From Patagioenas fasciata (taxonomy: Eukaryota > Chordata > Aves > Columbiformes > Columbidae), in assembly GCF_037038585.1 (NCBI RefSeq), contig NC_092520.1:146009104-146073103 (forward strand): DNA of 64,000 nucleotides, written 5' to 3'. The notes under the pieces were generated by a model. That model was not told where the DNA came from. It saw only the letters and a program-made list of their open reading frames with translations, and did not search any database. Each line of letters starts with the position of its first letter. Positions within the stretch are counted from its first letter, which is position 1. Below, piece by piece: positions 35,003 to 45,850 of the stretch. Both the position numbers and the translations under genes were made by a program.

Positions 35003-35393
35003 ATGATGATGATGTTGGCCCAGTTGAAAATAAGGAATTAATAAGAAAATGAACATACTTTGAACACACTATTCCGCAACAGAGAGCCCAGATGGGAAAG
35101 AAGCCATTTAGATGCTGTGACTGTGGAGAGGGTTTTGATGGGAATTCTGACCTGACTGGACATCAACTGTTTCACACTGAAGAGAAGCCTTATCTCTGTG
35201 CTCCTTGTGGGAAGAGCTGGAGCCAGGATTCATCCCTTACTTGGCAGCAATGAACCCACCTCAGCAAGAAATCAACACCCAAATGGAGCATGATCATTGT
35301 GAGTCCTGCAGGGCAGGCATTCACTCCTGCACCAGAAATGGGATAAAGGCAAAGATATCCAAGCCACTGTCAGGAGTCTTGCATGGAATGTGA
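35003..35393 (+). pseudogene. ZNF pseudogene: broken two-finger paralogue of ZNF-A/ZNF-B
   Basis: A strong acceptor (TTTCTGTTCCAG) is followed, in phase 1, by an acidic linker DDDVGPVENKELIRK, then TGA. After the stop the same frame continues to QRAQMGKKPF and two finger-like units: finger 1 (CCDC...HQLFH) and finger 2 (CAPCGKSW...), which lost its histidines at a second stop (TWQQ, then TGA at about 35253). Beyond it only scraps of a third unit remain. The segment QRA-x-MG-x-KP matches ZNF-B (QRAFMGEKP). The retained splice acceptor shows a DNA-level duplicate rather than a processed copy. As a host gene copy it cannot make a working array. Confidence 0.75.
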
Positions 35394-38300
35394 GGCACAA
35401 CCCCAAACACTACAGAGAACAATCTGATAATGCTCCAGTGCAGTGGGGTAACAGCGGTTGGATGTGAGTACTCTGCCATGATGAGATCATATTGAGGAGA
35501 TCACTAATGAGGGAGAAGGACGTCCAGGGAAGGGGGAACCTAGAAGTACTGAAAGAAAAAGAGCAGAGGTGAAAAAAGGAGCAGGGTGAATGAAATCAAC
35601 CAGCCAGCAAATGGGATCCTTGGGGTGCTAAGAGAGCTATCTGGATATTGGGTTGGTAGTTAACTTGTGAATCTGGAACACCTGCCCAAAACAGAAGGAA
35701 GGTAACTTTATCCTTGTTCTACTCTGAGAAAGCATAATACAACATATTCTAGGCTTAGTATGAATCATTATTTGCACTTCATTAGTCATTGTTAACTGTA
35801 GTCTGTAAGTACTTCAGATCCTACGCAAGGCCTTATAGGGTTTGTTTCCTTCACCTTCTGTCCCTTGACACCTAGATCTCATATCCACTGACTTACAGTT
35901 GTGACAAGTTAACCTTTAACAACTTTTCGGTCTTCGTTTGTTTATTCTCTGAGATGCTTTGGGGACTGCAACTCACCCATCCCAGGGAATATGATAATTT
36001 CAGAAGAAACAGAAGAGACTGTCACTCTGACAATTGCACTGTGAGCACAGGACAAGGATGTGGTTCCAGTCTCAGCCAATTTACAATCTAAGCCTTCAAT
36101 GTAATGTACCAAGTCTTTTTTCTAAGGTAGATAAACCACTTTTTAATAGGGTAATTCTGCTTTTATGTTTCACTTGCAGTATTATGCTTGTCCCATTCTT
36201 AATTAAATGCAAAGAAAACTAAAAATATCACACAGTGTGAATCACAAAAAAAGCCCTTTTTGCGAGTCAAGGACAAAAGCTTACTTCATGAAAACTGTGC
36301 CTTTGCTCATGTGAAACAATCTCGCTTCAGTCTGCCCTTCCAACAATAGCATCATAGCTCCAGACAAACAATACATACCCACCACTGTGTGGATGGTCGT
36401 ATTTCTCTGCAAGCTCCCATCTGTCTTTACAACCCATTATTTGGGAAAGGTTCCATTTTCCATGACTAAGATATGTGGGTGAGGGGCATGGGCAGTCCTG
36501 TCCTGATACAAAACAGGCCAGCATTGCAGAGGTGATTTCAGGAACATGTGTTCACTTTTGTGTTTATTAAATTTGTGGGCCATTATAGGATTCATGTTTA
36601 GTTTAAGTCCCTCAGGAAAGACACCATGAGTGGCCTAGCTGAATTTTGGTCTCGTTGTACCTTAGGCCAGAACATAACATGTGTTTTCAGGGCCTAACAA
36701 GGTCACTGATATTAAGAGTCAGAAACTAGATGAGGATGGGTTGGAGTAAGGGTTCTGTCCCACAGAAGATATCTGTGGCCAGGACTGTGCTCTCCAGGTA
36801 GACTCTGCCAAGTTACATCATCCTGGGCCAACACGATGCAGGTGTTTTGGAGAACCATAGCATTAATCTTACCGCAATTTTTTGAGTAGGATGAGGGTTC
36901 CTTGGTGTATGGTCAGGATTGGATGTTGAGGATGGCAGGAGAGGGTGAGAGATTAAGGGTCAACCTTGGCCCTCCTCTGCAGGGTAGAGGGGGAGGCAAA
37001 GCCTGGGGAAGAGGGATTTGTCTTGTTTATGTCAGGAATGGGAGGAACAATGTGCATTAAAGGAAAGAATATCCAAGGCAATAGGATTTGCTTCCTGTAC
37101 CCTACAGACCCCCTCTGTAGGGGCAAAGACTAGGGACTGTTTATTTGAGCTAAGACTGATCTCCACCATCTATAGACACAGAGTAATCAGCAAGTCTGCA
37201 GCCCCAAACTTTTCCCTGCTAACATAAGCCAACTGGACTTGTGTGCCTTGAGATGAGTAAGGGGTTGTTGTTTCCTTCATGGCTAAAATCACAAGGTATG
37301 TTATTTTTAAAAAGCTGAAAGTATCATAAAATGGTAGATCTTCCTTGAACACTCTCACAGAAAGCCTTAAAAGAAATCCAGTGCAACTGCTTTCTCATGC
37401 CTAACAAAAAATAGCTGAGGGAGGAAAAGGTAAGTTGATTTTTAAACCTACTGGTGTGACGCTATACAGACTTCACCGATGTACAGGAACACATGCAACA
37501 GTATGGTATTTGTGTGAATGTTACCTCACCTGGATGCAGGCAGGACACAGCGTCGGGAACAGCTTCCCAACAGGGGGCACTATGTCATTACATATAAAGG
37601 CTTGGAGATCTCCACCTCGAGGATGCCTCATACAAGGACACCTAACGTGGGGGAAGGCACATTTGGGCTTGCTTTGCCTCCTCTGCGAAAACTAAGCTGA
37701 TGAAAAAACGTTATGTTTACGTCATTAAAAGCTACACTATTACACATAATTATATCCACCAAAAAAGGAAAACCTGAACTCCAAAACCCTACATCCAGGC
37801 CATTTCTGAACTTTCAAGTGCTCGATTTCACAGCCATTCAAGAGTCCCTTAATACCAGCCAGGGAATTCTGTGTGCAATTTGTTAATTAACAGGGAATCA
37901 TCTTTATTGATGCATGGGACAGATTAATTTGTTTGTGGGCTGGATTCTGTGTCTAACCAACAAGAGGAAGAAAATGAAGGGCTGGCCTGAATCATTACTA
38001 CTGACCTGTACCACAAGCAACAACACTTATATGGACATTATGCTGTGAAGATCTCAGCTAAGAAGAAGTAGCATCCTAGCATGGCAGTTTCTGAGTGAGC
38101 AAGGACAGGCAGGAGGGGGTTGGGGCAGAGGCAGCACTGCTCTTTTGAGCACAGGAGAAGGCTTCTGAATGTCAACCTCCCACCTTTGCTGCATGCGCTG
38201 AGGTGCTGCAGCTGCCTGTGTGGGTAAAAACCTGCACACATGCATATGCAATGTTTTCTGTATCAAGCTCCTACACAGCAAGTTCCTCCCTTCCATGCTG

Positions 38301-39264
38301 AACCAGAGGGCTACTTGGCAACCCCCTTTAAAGGCAGTATTCTTCTCCTTTTATTTTTACTCTCCATGCTGGATTTTGCTGGGGTCCCCACTATAATTCA
38401 TGGTTTGAGCAGCTCTGGACTAGAATAAGATTGCCTGAAGTGGTGTGACTTTGTCTGTATTCCACCTTTCCCTTACAGTAATCTATTTCTAGAGCTCAGA
38501 GTTGAGCAGAAAGCCTAAATAAATGACAACAGGATAACTGGCCTACCTGAATCTGAAGAGAGCAGAAAGAAGGAAGTTTCCTAGTTGTTTCAGTAGTGAA
38601 TTGATTTACTTCTTGTTAGCATCCTTTCTACAGAGGGCTTTGAGTGTCATACACATACCCCTAAGTTAAGTTATTGCCATGAACACCCATATATATGAGT
38701 AAAGTATAGAGGAAGATTCTGCTTAATTTCTTGGCTTTGCAAATGGAGTGGAAGAGTCCCAGTAGCCTTCTCCTGGCCTTCTCAAAGGATGCTGGGGGAC
38801 AAAAGAAGAAAGTAGCCATTGTCACTGATCTTCTCTGCTTAAGCATTTTCTCTACACCTAAGGAAGAAGGGGAAACATCAGTGTGTGAAGTCAAGATAAG
38901 GGGCAAGGCTGTTAGAGACTCCAATCGAGCAGCTGTCTGCATTTGTATGTGAAAGAGAGAGATGTGTGTATGGAGTGGGCTGGGAAACAGTTTATTGCAC
39001 CAATATATAGCATTAGGACTCCGGTTTAGGCTTGCACAAGCATTTAGCTGCATCTAATTCAAGCAGTTATCTTCTGCTCAAATGCCTTCCCCACCCCTCT
39101 GCTGCCACCATGCAGGAAGGATGGCTGGATATGACACTGGCAAATTCCCATTTGCCTCTTTGTTAATGCTGATCTCCACTGAGTTCCTCCGTCCCAAGAG
39201 GCCAAGTTCACAGGCCATCCATTTGGCAGTCTGCAGAGAGAATTCAGTCCTTAAAAGTCTATAG
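35394..39264. other. Intergenic DNA between the ZNF pseudogene and the hAT MITE
   Basis: No gene, RNA or transposon recognised. Confidence 0.5.
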
Positions 39265-39397
39265 CAGGGGTGTCGAACTCATTTTCACCTAAATGTAGGA
39301 GTTGTTACATTTATACAGTCCTAAAATTACATTCAGCCCTTTGAAGGCAACTGCAAGGCTGATGTGGCCCCTGGTGAAAATGAGTTTGACAGCCCTG
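39265..39397. mobile_element. hAT (Charlie-type) MITE, 133 bp, with TIRs and 8-bp target duplications
   Basis: The left end CAGGGGTGTCGAACTCATTT and the right end are inverted repeats matching at 23 of 25 positions. Flanks GTCTATAG (39257-39264) and ATCTACAG (39398-39405) are 6/8 identical and fit the nTCTAGAn target preference of hAT elements. The interior has no coding capacity, so it is a non-autonomous, long-dead copy. I do not name the Repbase family. Confidence 0.88.
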
Positions 39398-41364
39398 ATC
39401 TACAGGATCAAGAACACTGCAGGAGTATAGAGAGGAAATGCTACGTATAGAGTATCGGGGCTGTGAATTACAGCCATATAGCCTGAGCTCTGGATGGAGC
39501 CCCAGAAGTAAAAGAGCGCATAAGAGCAAAGCTGTTAGCAAATTAGTCTCCAATTTACAGGAAGCAATACTCAAGATGAGGCTCTTAAGAACTGGATCCC
39601 AGACAGACAGCTGCCAAGGCATTGCAGCAGCCTCACTGCCTGGACCAGACTTTGCAATATCCTCAGGAAGCTGCTGCTCCCCTGTGCTGCAGCCCACAAT
39701 GTTCTCAGCTGTTCCCACAGATCTCAGAAGGCCACATGTATCTGAGGTCATCAAAGGATTTGGGGAAAAAATAGCTTTTTGCATTCTTCTTGCAGCGTTC
39801 AAAGTCACAAACACAGAAATTGAGAGCACTGCAGGAAACCAAGAGCTGCCTTCTTAAGCCTCCCTGGAAGCTGCAATGGATGATTTCAGTCTGAGAGGCA
39901 CTTGCCAGCAACAAGGAATAACTGGAGTATCCTTTGTATGCAGCATCTCAGTGGGGAGAAGGCATAAACCCAAAGATTTCCTTAAAATTGTAACTGAGGT
40001 AGAAATTGCCTATGTCAGTTGGTGTAAAAGAACAGCTGTTTGGAAATCTTTGCATAACCAGCTTTCATTAAGATTTTTCAAAATCTGTTTGTGCTATTTC
40101 TGGATAGTAAGACCAATGTTGCTTATTCTAGATAACCAGGAATTAACACTTTTGCTTTTGCTATTGGAGACTGGCCTTTCCTAGTGCCAATTCAACCAAA
40201 ATCAGGAAAGGTCAAGGAAAACAGCATTTGCATGTATGAAGCAACACATTTCTGAAACCCTGGCATGAGCAGTCATTTTACTTGACATCAGTCCAGACTG
40301 CAGTGAAAGAGCTGCAGCAGTGATTGTAACCGGGAAAGCCCATCAGTGTCTGCCAGGCGCACATCCACAAAGTAAGAACCACTTTCTTGCCTTTTAAAAC
40401 ATGCAGTAGCTTATAATCAAGTGAATTGTTGGGCAATGTCAGGCTAAATGGATGTATGCAAACAAAAATATGCTTTTGCTAATTTATGTGGCTGACAGGC
40501 CAGGGACTCTCCAGACAAGCCCTTTCCCTTGTGCCTCTAACACCAGCCTTTGTATCTGACTGTCTTTCTGAAGTCTGGTCCATTTGTTTAAATTTTCTTA
40601 GCAGCACCTCTCAGGAAGTGGGGTTTAGCAAGCAACCCTTTTAGGAAAATGGCCCAATTTGCACATCAGGCAAGACCACTGCTATTATTTTGGAAGAAAT
40701 TTGTACTACACACTAAATGGGCCATTCATTCTTAATCCATCCTGCCAATGCAGACCTTCATACTAACTGGTACATAGTTCATAATGACATAAAACTATCA
40801 CTCCATGGCACATATGTAGCTATCCATTTGGGCAAAGGGTCCTTACTGCTTTTTATATGAGAGAAAAAAAAAAAGGATGAGGTTGAATAAGGATTATAAG
40901 GATACCTAATTTAAGATAATTTGCTTGTGGTTTTATTCTGTAAAAGCAAACACAGTATTGCGTCTCAGTCAATTCTTGGCTGTAGATTAGTTTAGATTCT
41001 CAGGAGAGAAAGCATGTGACAATGAACTGGGGGAAGATCATGTCAGTCTGTGACTCTGCTCTTCTCAGGATGTACATGCTCTTTGACAATATGGGTTATT
41101 GTCTTAGGACTTTTATTATTAATTCAGATCATGTCCGCAATGTGGTTTTTTAACTGTTTTCACAAAGGAAAGCATTTCTAGCCTTATCACCTGAAGGACT
41201 TTTCCAGTTCTGTATTTTCCTGATCTTTTCTGGCATGGGCACCTATTCCTGGACATATGCTGGAGCAAATTTCAGGAAAGATCCCAAAAAACAGTACATG
41301 TCTATGTGAACTCCATAATCTATTGAACTCCCGGGTAAGTGGCAACTCTGCCAGACAACAGTAG

Positions 41365-41525
41365 GAGTTCACTACAGCAGAGTAGAGGGACAGAATCACC
41401 TCCCTTGACCTGCCGGTCACGCTTCTTTCGATACAGCCCAGGATATGGTTGGCTTTCTGGGCTGCAAGTGCACAGTGCCAGCTGCTGTCCAGCTTTTCAT
41501 CCACAATGATGCTGAGACTCTGCTA
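41365..41525 (-). mobile_element. CR1 LINE fragment internal to ORF2
   Basis: The minus-strand translation MDEKLDSSWHCALAAQKAN, then ILGCIERSVTGRSREVILSLYSA, is the conserved CR1 block between the RT core and the C-terminus. Both ends are lost. Confidence 0.85.
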
Positions 41526-42567
41526 ACTGCTGACACCAAGCTATAAATAAGGGGTAGGAAAAGAAATTACTGAATTTCAGGACTGTTACCACTGGATGTT
41601 CAAAGCAAGCCTTGGAGGAAATGAAGGAAACAGCCAGGACTGATTCACAGGGAATGGGTGTTTTACTTGCTGCTTGTATAAACTTACTTTGGTTCAGTTT
41701 CCAGTCTCAGTGTTCTGTTTCTTCCCATTCTCAGGAGAGTTTTCCTGCATATACACAGGTTTGCATCTGCTTGGAGGATTGTATAGCTGCTAAACACACC
41801 CAGAGAAGTTACTTGGTTTTCCAAGGAGTGAGGGCTCACCAGATGACTTTAGTTAAATTTATGAAGACCCTTAGACCCCCCATGGTACTTCTGACATGAT
41901 AGCAGCTTTACTAAGAGTTACTAAAACTGCCAGGTTCTGTCCTACTGTCTACCTGGCTTTTTGCATTTACAGCTGTGTGCTTTGTATATGGTAGAAGTTA
42001 ACCTCAGAATAATGTCTGCTATGGGGTGGTGAGGACAACAGAGGACTCCAGCTAGATGGGATTTTCATGAGGAGGATGCCTACACAGGAAAAGGAAGGGT
42101 GAGTGGGAGGCGGGTGTCTGAACTGCCTCTCAGCCTGCTGAGGTCCAGTGTGCTCAGATAGCACAGGGCGCTGCAGGAAGCAGGAGCACATCAGGGTACA
42201 GAAGGACCCTGTTCTTTGCACTGCTGAGCCTCTTTGGAGGATGAGCCTTTCCTTGGAGGGGGATAGAGACATGCGGGCACTCAGTTGGTGGAGCCAAACA
42301 TTTGGTGGGCTGAGATAGATCATGGAGCCCAATCCACCTGGGACACCTCTGTGCTGCTCTCTGTCCTGCTTGCTACCAATGCTGGCTCTCAAGTTTCATC
42401 CTGCTGGGAGAGGACTCCCGCACTGTGGGACCTACTGGTGAAAAAAACACTGCCTCACTGTAGCTCACCTTCCTAAAGGAGATGGGGAAGTACTCCCAGC
42501 ATAGGATAGGACCTGTTCTGTGCACACTGTGCAGCCCTCCAGATGTGCAGATGTTCTAAACATCTAT

Positions 42568-42755
42568 GCTACCATAAGGGAGGTTAAACTGGCACAGGCA
42601 GCCCAGAAAGATTGTGGAGTCTCCATCTGCAAAGACATTAAAAACCCAACTGGGCACAGTCCTGGGCAGCCTGCTCCAGCTGACCCTGCTCGAAGCCAGG
42701 GGGTAGGCTAGGTGATCTCCTGAAACACCAGCCAGCCTCAGCAATTCTATAGCAC
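42568..42755 (+). mobile_element. CR1 LINE 3'-end fragment
   Basis: The segment reads like the CR1 3' UTR in plus orientation: CAGCCCAGAAAGATTGTGGAGTCTCC, GGGCAGCCTGCTCCAGCTGACCCTGC, GGCTAGGTGATCTCC, then a worn CAGCAATTCTATAG terminus. It has lost the AGGTCCCTTCC block by a small deletion. Confidence 0.88.
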
Positions 42756-44821
42756 ATCTATTCTTCATTGATCTTCCCTCCATGCCACTGGCAGAAGTAC
42801 CACCTTATTGACATTGCAGTAATTTTGCATGGGTCTACACAGAAGTTAGGAGTCCAGTTCTCACTAAGTTAGGGAAGGAGAGCTTGGCCCACAGGTGAAT
42901 ACAGATAGTGTGATACTGAGAGCTGCACATTATGACTTCAAGCACTTATTCACTCTGTGTAATGTATGAAGAAAAGTTTGGCACTCAAACTCTTTGTGCA
43001 GTGGGCAGGGAAAAGCAAGGTACCTCAGGATATGATTCAGAAAAGCAAATAAAAACTTGCCTCTGCAGTTGCTAGAGGTGACAAGGAGAGGGGTAAAGGT
43101 TAAGCCTGTCTTAGACAATAAGTTGACCTTTTCTGGATGACAGAAGTGCCATTTTCCAGTCACGATGCCCAACTCCAGCCCACTGCCAACTGCTCGGAAC
43201 TTTAAAAATGCAGCAGGAAGAGGCATCGCCTCTCATCTCAGAGGTCTGAGCAGCAACCCAAGAGAGATGTGATCCAGAGCTGATATCCTCAGCCTCTTGG
43301 CTTGTGGGAATTTGAAGCCTCTCCATGAGTGTAACACAGTGATGTGGAACAAGAATCTCAACTGCAGAAGCTGATCCATTATGATGAAACAATTCACCCA
43401 CACAAATGGAAGAATTAACTGAATCAGAAAGCAGTAGCGAGCATCAGTATGATTTCAACGGTGGCTGGGTAGAACTTTCAGTGTGCTGCTTCTGGTGGGA
43501 GTTTCCCTGCCTGGGAGACCCCACATGGGTCATGCAAGGAAAGGAGGGTTGAGGACTGCCTGGATGTGGACTACGGCACTCCTCCGGTGGATGGGTCAAG
43601 CTCCCTCTTCTCTTTTGCTGAACTCCTCAGAGCACGTCCTGGAGGACAGACACCTGCAAACACTCATAAAATTACGAGGAAAAAAAAGCACTCATCAAAG
43701 AGATGGCACTGGATATCGATTTGAGGAGACAGAAAATATAATATAGGTAATTCTTTCCTCAGTCACCTGTCTAGCCTAATTCTTTGCTCACGTTGCATTA
43801 TTTGTAAGTAAAGATCTACACTGCAGTGAAGTGCATTCTCACACAAATTTGTACTTAGGCAAATCCAGACACCTATACCACAAGTAGTAAAACTGGGGCA
43901 GTGGAGAACCAAGCAACCTACTCCATTTTGCTATTGAACTAAAGGTTCCAAATTTTGGAATTTGCCCCTTCTTTTATGATCACGATAATCAATGTGTCCA
44001 GGGTTTTCCTTAGCCCTGCTACTCCCAAACACGTTGTCTTTTATCTAGATGTCCTTCCTTTCTTCTTTTCCTTTATGTATGCCTTTTCTCTGCCTGGTTC
44101 TGTTCTACTTTCCTACATGGGGGAAGTCTCCCTACAGGCTGTCTGCCTCTATTGCTGCAGTCAAGCTGGCAGATCAGAACAGATGTGCTGTCCCCTTTCA
44201 GTACATCGCTAATCACAGCAACCAGAGAGAGCTTTAATGTAGGTACGGCTCCCCAGGATATTTACCTGTGTACCTAGGAGAGACAGGGTGCCTGAGAATG
44301 GTAGCTGTAGATTCAGATTTTTAACACAACCTACAGTTTTTCTATCCACATTGTGCTCAATTCCTTCTGAATCCAGGCGTTTAATTCATTTGCTTTTATT
44401 TGACGATCTCAGATGCAAACTTGGGCTCTCTGAGGCGTGCTGCTGCAGGCGCAAAGCCCCGCCACGTGTTGCGAGGACGAATCTCCCGGCACCCGGCGCT
44501 TTTCCTTAAAACCGTGGCTGCCCGGTGTGGGGCAGAAAGGAAATACAAAGCAGGAGAGTTCACGCATGCAAAGTTAAGGAGTGACCTGAAGGAGCAGGAA
44601 AACAAGAGAGTCAGGTAATGAAGACAGATAAAAGAATAAACAAATAAATAAGCCCCTCTGTTTCTTGAGGCAGCCCGGGGACCTGGGATCAGTGGGTCAG
44701 GTGTACCCGCGCTGCTTTTGCTTTCGGGCGTGGGGGGGGGGGGCGGGCAAAACAACCAAGCGCTAAACTTCTTTCCCCCCGGTCTCCACTGAGGGCAGAC
44801 GCAGTTATTGCCAACCTTGCG

Positions 44822-44824
<3 letters not shown>

Positions 44825-44858
<34 letters not shown>

Positions 44859-44866
44859 AAAAAAAA
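44825..44866. repeat. Poly(dA:dT) tract A29-GT-A11 inside the CpG island
   Basis: A long homopolymer lies 160 bp before the CCAAT box. No retrocopy upstream of it was recognised, so it is listed as a simple repeat; such tracts disfavour nucleosomes. Confidence 0.85.
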
Positions 44867-45021
44867 GTCAAAATACCTTGCGCTCGGACGGACAAGAGGC
44901 CGGAGCCGGGACAGGAGCCGCCGCCAGCGCGTCCCGCTCGGGCCGTTCGGCGGCGGCTGCGCCCTGCCCTGCCCCGCGCCGTGGGAGCGCGCCCCGCTGC
45001 CGGCCGGGCTGCGCCCCGCAC

Positions 45022-45035
45022 GCCAATCAGGGCGG
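45022..45035 (+). promoter_or_regulatory. NF-Y CCAAT box with abutting GC box
   Basis: GCCAATCAGGGCGG combines the canonical NF-Y core CCAATCA with an Sp1-type GGGCGG. Its position about 180 bases upstream of the plus-strand donor suits a start site near 45090-45120. Confidence 0.55.
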
Positions 45036-45060
45036 CCGCTGCCTTCCTGTAGGTGTGCCC

Positions 45061-45095
45061 GGCTCACCTGGGAGCCGCCGCGCTCATGACATACC
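45061..45095 (-). other. Antisense donor sites: possible divergent transcript
   Basis: On the minus strand, GCCGCAG|GTATGT (exon end 45095) and CTCCCAG|GTGAGC (exon end about 45068) are both good donors facing away from the plus-strand gene. An ATG between them opens MSAAAP... up to the second donor. This would fit a divergent gene or a promoter-upstream antisense RNA; no further exon was recognised to the left. Confidence 0.3.
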
Positions 45096-45207
45096 TGCGG
45101 CCCCGCGGGCGGCGGGGAGACGGCGGCCGGCTGCCGAGGGCGGGGGGCCGCGGCGGCGCTGGGGGAGTCAGCGCTGACCCCAGCGCGGCGATGTGAGGCC
45201 GGCGCAG
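45090..45207 (+). other. Probable first, non-coding exon of a plus-strand gene (left edge approximate)
   Basis: It ends at GGCGCAG|GTAAGG, a near-perfect donor. The 5' edge is only estimated from the CCAAT box. The only ATG close to the donor (45191) is followed directly by TGA, a start-stop minimal upstream ORF, so the exon is probably untranslated. No downstream coding exon was recognised before the window ends, implying a first intron longer than about 18 kb. Confidence 0.45.
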
Positions 45208-45850
45208 GTAAGGGCGGCCGGTGGGAGCGGCGCGGCCCGGCCCGGCGGGAGCGGCGTTGCCGTGTTCCCGGGAGAGGCGGGGTGAGACGCGGGCCTGGCG
45301 CCGGATCCCCACGGAGCCCGGGCCGGAGGGGCGGCTGCCCTCCGTGGAGCCGGGGCGGCGGACAGGCTCGGGCGGGGGGGAGAAAGGGAGGGAGGGCTCC
45401 ACCATTTTAGGACCCGAGGGGGACGGGGAGGAGGGATCTCCGGGGACGGGAACGCTCGCCCCTCCCGCGGCGGGACGGCAGGGCCTCCTGCACTCCTCGG
45501 CGGGGCCGGGCCCGCGGCGCACAGGTGTGGGTGCGCGGGGAGGGCCGCCGTCGGGGCCCAGAGCCCCGGGGAGCCGCTCCCGCTGCGGGGAGCGGTGCGA
45601 GCCTCATCGGGCCGCTGCCTCTGGAGAGGGCGACAAAGGGGGCGCCTCTCCGCCGGCCCCGGGGGGGCCGCAGACTTCGTGGCGGCCTGTGCGGGACGGC
45701 GCAGCTCCGTGCCCCGCCAGCAGCGCCCGTTTTCCCCCCGCCCCGCGCTCCTCCTCCTGCTGCCGGCAGCAGGTAGGGCCCAGAACACAGGCCCGGTCCC
45801 AGGCTCAGCTGCCAGCAGCCGGAGCCTCTTCCCGCAGAAATGGTGCCTCC

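Larger units (their letters stand above)
39406..44429. other. Intergenic DNA left of the 45-kb CpG island
   Basis: Only the two CR1 fragments at 41.4 and 42.6 kb were recognised. If a divergent minus-strand gene starts at the island, this would be its first intron. Confidence 0.45.
44430..45850. promoter_or_regulatory. Large CpG island with CCAAT box, promoter of a gene extending beyond the window
   Basis: The island is about 1.4 kb of dense CpG. Visible elements are an E-box CACGTG at 44463-44468, a homopolymer G12 at 44732-44743, an A29/A11 tract at 44825-44866, an NF-Y box (CCAATCAG) at 45023 followed at once by a GC box (GGGCGG), and a consensus plus-strand donor CAG|GTAAGG at 45207/45208. 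Two donors also exist on the minus strand, so it may be bidirectional. Frames within it (MSAAAP..., and others) are too composition-driven to call as proteins. Confidence 0.75.
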
